From the NCBI RefSeq assembly GCF_036323735.1, contig NC_086026.1, positions 50,161,539 to 50,225,538 of the forward strand: DNA of 64,000 bases, given 5' to 3'. Below the pieces are notes generated by a model. The model made no database searches and was not told where the DNA came from. It worked only from the letters and a program-made list of their open reading frames with translations. Made by a program: the position numbers and the translations under genes. Source of the DNA: Rattus norvegicus. Its lineage: Eukaryota > Chordata > Mammalia > Rodentia > Muridae. Positions 55,751-64,000 of the stretch are shown one piece after another; the stretch's first letter is position 1, and every line of letters starts with the position of its first letter.

Positions 55751-56464
55751 TCAATAACACATTTGCAGCTGTTATGACCCCACTTCAATTCAAGGATAAT
55801 CTGGGAGCAAAGGGAAGTAAGTTATCTAAAGCGCTCACACTAGAGATTACGATGTAACAAGTCTACCTTCTCAAGTCTACTGAGATGACAGTTATGCAGG
55901 ACAAAGGCTACATCATCACAAGGAATGCTATGTTGCTATAGTAGCCTTGAATTCCACTGAGGAAAGGCATTCTCCTTCTGGTCAAAGGAATGGAGTCTAC
56001 TGCCAGTCTAGGTATGAACCTACCATTCCAAGCTACTCAAAACTCAAGAGTCAATCCAGGTGGGTCAGTCAGTCCTCTGGCTAAGGAACCACCCCTCAGG
56101 GAGGTGGAATGATTATTGTCTTATTGAGATAATGTACCTTCCAGAACTCTCCATGTCACTGCGGTAACTACAGGTCTGCTGGGGCTCTGTTAAGTCTGTC
56201 CACACTTCTGAGCCCTGACTCACAAAGGTGGAATTCCCAGTCCCTCTGGTTATTTTGTTGCTTTGTTTGTTTTTGTTTTTCCTTTCTATCTCTCTCTTTT
56301 TTTCACCTATTGGCAAGAGGATAAGTATTTTTTCTCTGGTACTTTGGGCTTTCCCCACTTTTTCTCTGAAGTCCCCCTTTTCCCTATAGCTGCTCATGAA
56401 CCTCTCTGTCTAACCCCAAAAGGTGCAGTCTTTTTCTCTTTACTACTCCTATTTATGGACTTTT

Positions 56465-56673
56465 GTTTCATGTGTATGGATGTTTTGTCTGTCTGTATGT
56501 ACATGTAACACTTGCATGCAGGGCCCTTAGAGGTCAGAAGAAGACATCAGATCCCTTGGAACTGGAGTTACAAAGGATCATTGAGGCACCATGTCCCCTC
56601 CTGGGAACCCAACCTCAGGTCCTCTGCGACAGCAGCAAGTGCTCTCCGTCACGGAGCCATCTCTCCAGGCCCT
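56465..56673 (-). mobile_element. B3/B2-type SINE
   Basis: Reverse strand: CATGTGTATGGATGTTTTG, AAGACATCAGATCCCTTGG, GGAGCCATCTCTCCAGGCCC. Confidence 0.88.
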
Positions 56674-56837
56674 CTCTTCATATTGGTTGGTAAGATGGGG
56701 CTCCCCCAGATCTCCAGGAATTATGACACGGCACTTGGAGCTACAGTTTTTCCCCCTCTGTGAGACTTGATGACATTTGCTAAGCAAGTTTCGGGTGTTC
56801 TCCTTATTCACCACAACAGTGTTGAAGAGCAGAGAGT

Positions 56838-57035
56838 TTTTGTCTTGAGATGGGATTGCGAGCCTTGAACTTCTTATGTAGCTAAGGGTGAACTTTGAAA
56901 GTGCCTTCCTCATACTCCTTAATGCTGGGATAACAAGTATACATCACCGTGCCCAGTTTACGCAGTGCTGAGATTGAACCCAGGGCTTTGTGCATACCAG
57001 GCAAGCACTCTACCAATGGAGCTGCATTCCTGGCC
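56838..57035 (-). mobile_element. B4 composite SINE
   Basis: B1-like part (TCTTGAGATGGGATTGCGAG, TTAATGCTGGGATAACAAG), then an ID-like part (GAACCCAGGGCTTTGTGCAT, GCAAGCACTCTACCAATGGAGC). Confidence 0.83.
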
Positions 57036-57175
57036 CAAGACCTCAACTTGTAAGATTGTCCATTTCTTATACCTCCTTTAGACAAGTGTACATTTCATAT
57101 TTTAGATGTGAAATGAATGGTATTGGAATTTATATTTGACATCATTGGAAAAACAAGGGGCATGTCTTATACCCT

Positions 57176-57703
<528 letters not shown>

Positions 57704-57705
57704 AG

Positions 57706-57840
57706 GTTCTGCCCCTGATCGGTGGTGTAAGCTTGAGCAAGTCTTGTGTCGTCATTTCTCCAGGCCATGGCTTCTCCTTATCTATGACAGGAAACTGGTG
57801 ACATCTAGACTCTGGAAGTTCTAGGAATCTGTCACTTTTT
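57706..57840 (+). mobile_element. MIR element, probable
   Basis: GGTGTAAGCTTGAGCAAGTC, TATCTATGACAGGAAACTGG and CTCTGGAAGTTCTAGGAATC follow the MIR order in forward orientation, with considerable decay. Confidence 0.55.
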
Positions 57841-57959
57841 GAGTTAGGGTAGGTTTACTGTGTAAAACCTCTCAGTGTTAGTAAGTATTGGGGAAATCTC
57901 TTAAGTGCAATACACTAAAAATTATACAAGTCAGATTGTGATAGTAAAACTAAAAATGC

Positions 57960-58066
57960 ATTACTGGACTTGATGAATCACAGTGGGAATCTCAGCACTT
58001 AGGAAGGACTCTAGGAATTCAAAGTCAAACTAAGTTACACAATGAGACCCTATCTCAAATGGCCAG
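57960..58066 (+). mobile_element. B1-type SINE, diverged
   Basis: GGGAATCTCAGCACTTAGG, AAGTTACACAATGAGACCC, TATCTCAAATG. Confidence 0.6.
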
Positions 58067-58660
58067 ATGGTGTCTCAGATAAAGGTTTTCTGTCCTCTGA
58101 CCCATGTGGTAGGAGAGAACCAATCCCCAAAAGCTGTCCTTTGTTTTCTGTGACTACACAATAACATGTATGTTCCCCACAAAAATTACTTAATTTTTTT
58201 GAAGAAAGGAGGTTGAAAAAATATAGTTATCAAGGTTTTCTATATTTTCCAACTTACTAAGAAATGGAACAGATGAGGTATAGGTCACAAACTGAACTAA
58301 TCCTTTAATACTTGTTATCATCTTCTTGATAAGCTCACAGCTCACAGTGGGTAATAAATTGTACTTTCTAAGGTCTTTTTAACTGGATGTTATTTACTTA
58401 GACACAAAATCACACCCCAGTTTTGAAATAAACAGGAAGGAACTAGCATTCATCTTTGGGGAGACAGTAGAGAGCCCCCATGAGCTTTCACAGCTTTAGC
58501 ATTTCTGGCAGGAGCTTGGCCTTTAACAGATATGATCCATGTTCCCCCATACTCTGTACTTCTATGGCAGTCATCTGTCATGATGGCCCCACTCCTGCTC
58601 CAGAGCATACCAGAGTTTAACACATGGCTAGTGAGCAAATAAACGAATGTAAAGCAGAAA

Positions 58661-59035
58661 CAGCTAGTACCTACAACAGCTAGTACCTATAACAGCTAGA
58701 ACCTATAACAGCTAGTACCTACAATAGGTAGTACCTACAACAGCTAGTACCTAAAACAGCTAGTACCTAAAACAGCTAGTACCTACAACAGTCAGTACCT
58801 ACAATACCTAACACCACCAAATACCTACAACAGCTAGTACCTACAACAAACAGCCAGCACCTACAACAGCCAGTACCTACAAAAGCAATACCTACAATAG
58901 CCAGTACCTACAACAGCCAGTACCTATAACAAACAGCCAGCACCTACAACAGCTAATACCTACAACAGCTAGTACCTACAGCAAACAGCCAGCACCTACA
59001 ACAGCTAGTACCTCCACAATAGCTAGTATCTATAA
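58661..59035 (+). repeat. 16-bp minisatellite
   Basis: About 23 imperfect copies of the unit CAGCTAGTACCTACAA. Variant units (CAGCCAGCACCTACAA preceded by CAAA) recur at 58847, 58930 and 58982, which shows higher-order duplication. No reading-frame signal is seen. Confidence 0.95.
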
Positions 59036-60043
59036 CGAAAGCGCCACTTTGCTACAACCATTTCCACAAAGAAGATTTCAGCTGCTATCCTCCCCTCCCC
59101 AAATAGTTTAGGAGTCCTGAAGCCCATGGCACATACTATCTAGTTAAAGACAACTTATGAATAACATTTGAAACAAACAAGAATGAAAGTTCCAGAACCC
59201 TCTGGAGTGGTCTTTATAGTCCTAGAACATTAGAACCAGTCTTGAATATTTTTCTTATTTTCCTGACTGCTAAAAAAAAATCCACAACTATTATAATGAA
59301 CATTAGTCTAATCTCAGCTTAAATATTTTCCAAGTGCTCTAGAAAGTAGCTAGAAGGAATAAAGAAGGGAGAACAGCTGGAGAAATTTGGGGGGAAAGGG
59401 AACTCCTGATATACAATCATCACTAAGGCTTTCCTTACCCCCCCTCCACTCCGTGTTTGTTTAGACTCTTCAATACCTCTCTCTCCTCAAGAATTCATCA
59501 TCCAGTACTTTCCCCAATTCTTGTATAGTTACCAGAAGCAACATGTTTTAAAGTACCAGGGTGGAGGCTGAGGGGGAGGGACTGTATCCTATAATACAGT
59601 AAAAAAAAAAGGTGATTAAGACAAGTCATTCTCCCATCCATTTCCAACAGTTCTTGAATGTCAGTTAACAACTAATAAACTGAACTAGTAGTGCCTGACT
59701 AGTCAGCCTGCCTCCCATTAATAGTTTACAGTATATCCTTAGACAGGATCCAACCCCTCCTTTGGATACTGATGCCGTGGTTTCCAGAGGAACTGCTACA
59801 GAACACTCTGGAAGAAACATGGCTGTTTCCTAGGGGAAGTGGTTAAGAATGACTGATATTGTGATCCTTGACCTCACCACCCAAGGAGAAATCCAATAAT
59901 ACTTACACTTACTCTGAAGACTCTGTATCTTTTAGACAAATGAGTTACACAAAAATGTATAATTCTATACATACATTTACTCTGGTTTCAGTTTAGCCCA
60001 CCCTGAGATTGTTCTACTTCAGTCTCTACATTTCTGATATCAT

Positions 60044-60044
60044 T

Positions 60045-60086
<42 letters not shown>

Positions 60087-60240
60087 TGTGCACATGTCAG
60101 TCAGTGCTGGTTTGGAGGTCAGAGGACAACTTGGAGGAATTGGTTCTGTTTCCACCATGTGGATCCAGAGGAATCAAACTCAGACCCTTAAGCTTGGTAG
60201 CAAGTGCCTCTACCCACCAAGCCATCTCAACAGCCCCCTC
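60044..60240 (-). mobile_element. TG repeat plus B3-type SINE
   Basis: TG tract, then GAGGTCAGAGGACAACTTGG and CCAAGCCATCTCAACAGCCCC. Confidence 0.85.
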
Positions 60241-60328
60241 TTTAGTTTTCTACTACTCAGTAAAATGCAAACCTTTATGAGACCATTCCACAATTGCTTA
60301 TTTCATTTTACTACATTCCTTTATTTAT

Positions 60329-60550
60329 TGTGTGTGTGTGTATGTGTGTGTATGTGTGTGCGTAAGTGTGTGCATATGTGTGTATGTGTGTGTGTGTGTT
60401 TGTGTGTGTGCGCATGCACCCCAGTGTACATGGGGAGATCAGAGGACAGTTTATGGGAGCCAGGTCTTTCCTTCTCCTAGATGGGTCTTAGGTATCAAAC
60501 ACAGGTCCTCAAGCTTGGTGGTATGTCAGTACTCGATGGTAAGCCATTTT
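60329..60550 (-). mobile_element. TG-rich tail plus B3-type SINE
   Basis: TGTGTG/TATG tract, GGGGAGATCAGAGGACAG, TCAAACACAGGTCCTCAAGC. It repeats the arrangement seen 290 bases to the left. Confidence 0.8.
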
Positions 60551-61951
60551 AGACCCATGATTACATACTTAGATATTCACAATTAGAGCCGTGGACTGAG
60601 TTATCTAGCAATTTATGATCTCTGCACATGTCCTGGAGACTCAGTTTCTTCTCTACAAAATAATGGAAATGGTTCGAAGCAGGGGCTCGCATGTGTGTAA
60701 AGTCCTGGATTCACTCCCTAGAACTATCATAAAAATTTTTAAAATTAAATTCAGCTTACCTAGAGGCTTCAGCTAAGACGAAGGAAACAACATATGAAGC
60801 AAGGAGCCCTACACATGGAAAGAATTGTATAATTATTCCTATTGACAAGACCTTATTAAGCTCACATGCTAGGTGCTGGGCGGCTGCTTTCTGATCTTTT
60901 TTATTTAACGCACACGACTTCAGAAGGCTTCAGGACTGAGGACATTATTATTTCTGATGCTCTGGGCATTACATTGATCTGCTTCTTTGAGCGCTGAGTG
61001 TCAGCAGGCTCGTTCTGGAGTGGGGCTTAAGGGTCATCACATGACGATCCTCTCTCCACTCGTGATTCATTCACCGAGGTCAATGCTGCTCCAATTTCCA
61101 TTAAGGAAAGGGTTTTCTCTAATCCATAGACACTGAACTGTGGCTTTGACTTCTGGAGGTTCTAGCAACATCAAAACACGAGTGGGGGTCTAAGTGATTT
61201 GTCAGGCGGCTTTTAAAACTATCGCTTATAAAAGCGAGAAGAAAGGTTTGTCTTGGTTTAAGGCCAGGCTTGAACTAATTTTTTTTTTCTTTTCTTTTTG
61301 AACTACAATCCCCAGAATGCCATCTACCTTTGGGAAATGAAAGCCTACTTCAATTTTATGTTGAGAGCCTGAGATCCATTTATTTGTATCATGGCTCATA
61401 ATTACTTAGATTTGAGGGACAGGACACCTAGGAAAGGACTGCGTGACTAAGGCGAGGCAGAGAAAGGATCAATATCCAACCGCACTCGAATCACATTTTT
61501 GAGACATTATTTGGACGAGTCCTTCAGTTTGGTTTTTCTTTGTAGTGAGAAACTGGTCCTTTTACATCCAATGAAGGGGGCACTACATACTAAAACGTAC
61601 TAAGGGTGCAGTCCATCCTGACTCTGCCCTGTAGTTTATGGTCTGTCATTAAACATTCCCATGGCAGGGCAATCAGAGGGAACCAGAATTATTTAAGGGC
61701 ATCTGTGCCAGAAGATGAGGAACCTAGTGATAATTTTTACTTTTGGAAGTACAATCCTTTATTTTGAGATGGACTATGTCATAATCAAATGATCCCTTGA
61801 CAGTTTGAACAAGGCTAAAGTCTGGTGCCTGTTATGCCTGGTGTCAAAGGAAGAAACAGCAAACAACTGGGGACATCAGGTGGAATCTTGTCGTGGTTTC
61901 TTCATCTTAAAAGTCAGACAAGAAAACTGTGTACAACGCAGAAGACTTTTG

Positions 61952-62145
61952 GGGGCTGGAGAGATGACCCAGGTTGAGAGCATTGGCTGCTCTTGTGCAG
62001 GACCCATGTTAGAGTCCCAGTAGCCACACGGCAGCTCACTACCAACTCTGACTCCAGTTCCAGGGGATCTGACATCATCTTCTGGCCTCTGTGGGCACTA
62101 CACCACACTCATACACATAAAAAAAATCACAAAAAAACCCACCAA
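61952..62145 (+). mobile_element. B2/B3-type SINE
   Basis: GGGGGCTGGAGAGATGACCC head, TCCAGTTCCAGGGGATCTGAC, CACTCATACACATAAAAAAA tail. Possible target duplication around AGAAGACTTTT. Confidence 0.88.
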
Positions 62146-62205
62146 CAAAAAAGACTTCCTTTATGATGCCCTCATTTCTATAAGCGAAACAATCACCATT
62201 TCCTT

Positions 62206-62300
62206 TTCTTTTTTTTTTTTTTTTTTGGAGCTGGGGACCGAACCCAGGGCCTTGCGCTTGCTAGGCAAGCGCTCTACCACTGAGCTAAATCCCCAACCCC
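62206..62300 (-). mobile_element. ID element
   Basis: Reverse-strand ID with poly(T), ending AATCCCCAACCCC. It is flanked by ACAATCACCATTTCC on both sides (62189 and 62300). Confidence 0.96.
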
Positions 62301-63378
62301 ACAATCACCATTTCCTATCTCGAAGAGAACAGATCTCCCATAGGAGAGCCAGGATAAAAACACAGAGCATCAAGTCAGACTGCATGAATGGTCTGCTCTG
62401 GTACCCACCAGATACAGATGGGCATTGGGGCAACTTCATGAATCCTCACTGGCAACCTCCAGGATGGGTCGACTATAGTATCTACCTCCCAGGACCACCA
62501 CAGGATTAAAGAAAGTAACATCCATAAAGCATGTAGTCCAATCATGGACTCACAAGAAAAGTTCTACACATGGTAACTGTTGCTACCCTTCATTAGTGGC
62601 TTCCTTTGTTCTTCAACCTCTGTAGCTAATCTGTCACCAAGCTCTGTCTATTCTTTTATATACATATCTATGTATATATGTAAATGAAAGAATATATATT
62701 ATATATTTCAGTTAAAACATTTAGAAAAAAGTCAACTGGTACACACACTAGTGTCTACCCAGGGTGTTAGATGACACTTCTAGGCACTGGAGTACTGTGG
62801 AGCACGAGGCAAGTCCATAATCATAAGGATAAAAAATATATTTTGTTAAATGAAATTAACCAGTCATTGAAGAATCTGTCTAAACATGCAAGTCATGAAG
62901 GACTAGCGATTAAATTTTACCAAAAGGAGAATGTTACAACCTCTCAGAAGTTTAACGTATCTTGGCAATTGTGAGATCTGCAAGGCTGCAGGCGCTGGGC
63001 CCATGTTCCTCCTCCTGAGATTCTGTACTTCTGCATACAGATACCCTAGAGGAACTCACGTCTCCAACAAGCCACAGGAGGATGCACATGGACACTTGTG
63101 TGAAATGAGAACCAGAGCAGCCTAAATATATCCATCAGTAGATAGAGTAATGATGAATGCTATTGTCAGCTTGACAGGAACTAGAATCAAGTAGAAGACA
63201 GGAGATGTGAGGAGACCCACGCTAACTACTAGACAGATAAAGAGAAGGGGTTGAGGAGTAGTCTCACCCCTCCCTGCTTCCTGACCACAAGGCTATGAGA
63301 CTAGTGGCTCAAGCTCCTGCCGCCATGACTGTCCTGCCATGATGGACCGTGTCTTTGGAACTGTGAGCCACAACATTG

Positions 63379-63435
63379 GCTCCCTCCCTCCCTCCCTCCC
63401 TCCCTCCCTCCCTCCCTCCCTCCCTCCCTCCCTCT
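63379..63435 (+). repeat. (CTCC)n microsatellite
   Basis: About 13 CTCC units followed by TTCC variants to about 63462. Confidence 0.96.
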
Positions 63436-63794
63436 CTTCCTTCCTTCCTTCTTTCCTTCCTTAGGGTCCCTCTTGTCCAGTATTTGGTCACAGCCCTGAG
63501 ATAAGTAAGTTACAGTAGGAAGTGGGTAAGCTGCCCTTCCACACAGTGTGACTTATTTGTAAGAGAAGCAAAGGCCTAACAGGAAAATGTCAAAAATGTA
63601 ACGCTGACAGAACAAAAGAGGGATGTTGTATATGTGTGTGCACACATCATCAGTGATTACAGGCACCCAGGAACAAGTGAAAGAATGGTAAAAAGGGTGT
63701 ACGCCCACAGCAGCATGGTTCGATCATTTCTGAGGAGGAAGATGGAGAAATGATATGAAAATGGTACAAGGAAGCTAGTTTTTTTTTTTTCTGT

Positions 63795-63950
63795 TCAATC
63801 ATGTGCGTATCTGTGCATCTCTGTATAGGTGTGTGCAGTTGAATGTAGGTGCTTCAGAGGCCTGAGGTGTCAGGTCCCCGGGAGCTAGAGTTACAGGCAG
63901 CTGTGAGCTGTGCATACTCCTAACCATTGAGCCATCTCTCCACCCCCAAC
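63795..63950 (-). mobile_element. B3-type SINE
   Basis: GCATCTCTGTATAGGTGTGTG, GGGAGCTAGAGTTACAGGC, TTGAGCCATCTCTCCACCCCC. Confidence 0.85.
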
Positions 63951-64000
63951 AAGGAAATGGCTAAATGATATTTATGACTGTGACTTGAAAATAACCCAAT

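Overview
The window is mammalian, rodent, and most likely rat (Rattus) genomic DNA. Six ID-type SINEs (the BC1-derived family that is abundant in rat) are present, most with flanking target-site duplications. Rodent B1, B2, B3 and B4 SINEs, a young rat-type L1 3' end, URR1 hAT transposons and very long CA, TC and TTTC microsatellites fit the same assignment. There are no bacterial-style genes, operons, CRISPR arrays or phage features. Nearly all open reading frames in the window are chance or repeat-derived.

One protein-coding gene can be supported. It lies on the minus strand and covers the 3' part of a spliced gene. Seven coding exons can be joined with consistent reading phase: 49087-49615, 31139-31252, 25512-26167, 21871-22171, 15104-15184, 14269-14397 and 12317-12514. 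Together they encode the last 668 residues of a hydrophilic protein, ending in a stop codon at 12317 and a poly(A) signal at 12084. From recognition of the sequence I identify it as Jhy (juvenile hydrocephalus; human JHY/C11orf63), a vertebrate protein needed for motile ependymal cilia. The identification rests on memory of the family and has not been checked by a search. The N-terminal exon or exons and the promoter are not convincingly present and probably lie beyond the right edge.

Layout: 1-12060 is 3' flank of the gene, containing SINEs, four ID elements and unique AT-rich blocks that look like conserved non-coding DNA. 12060-49615 is the gene body; its introns are filled with SINEs, an old L1 3'UTR interrupted by a 350-bp polypyrimidine tract, two URR1 copies (one of them in the 3' flank, at 10666), two related copies of a ~330-bp rodent repeat and several large microsatellites. 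49616-64000 is upstream intron (or 5' flank), with a rat L1 3' end, a unique AT-rich block at 54430-55560, a 16-bp minisatellite at 58661-59035 and more SINEs.

I found no new multi-gene system. The most useful observations are the reconstructed Jhy exon chain, a weak splice donor with a nearby in-frame stop, two ID elements inserted next to each other with the target sequence present three times, a B2 with a duplicated head, the minisatellite with higher-order structure, and several candidate regulatory blocks. In human the neighbour downstream of JHY is the homeobox gene BSX, so blocks in the 3' flank and introns could belong to BSX regulation; that is inference.
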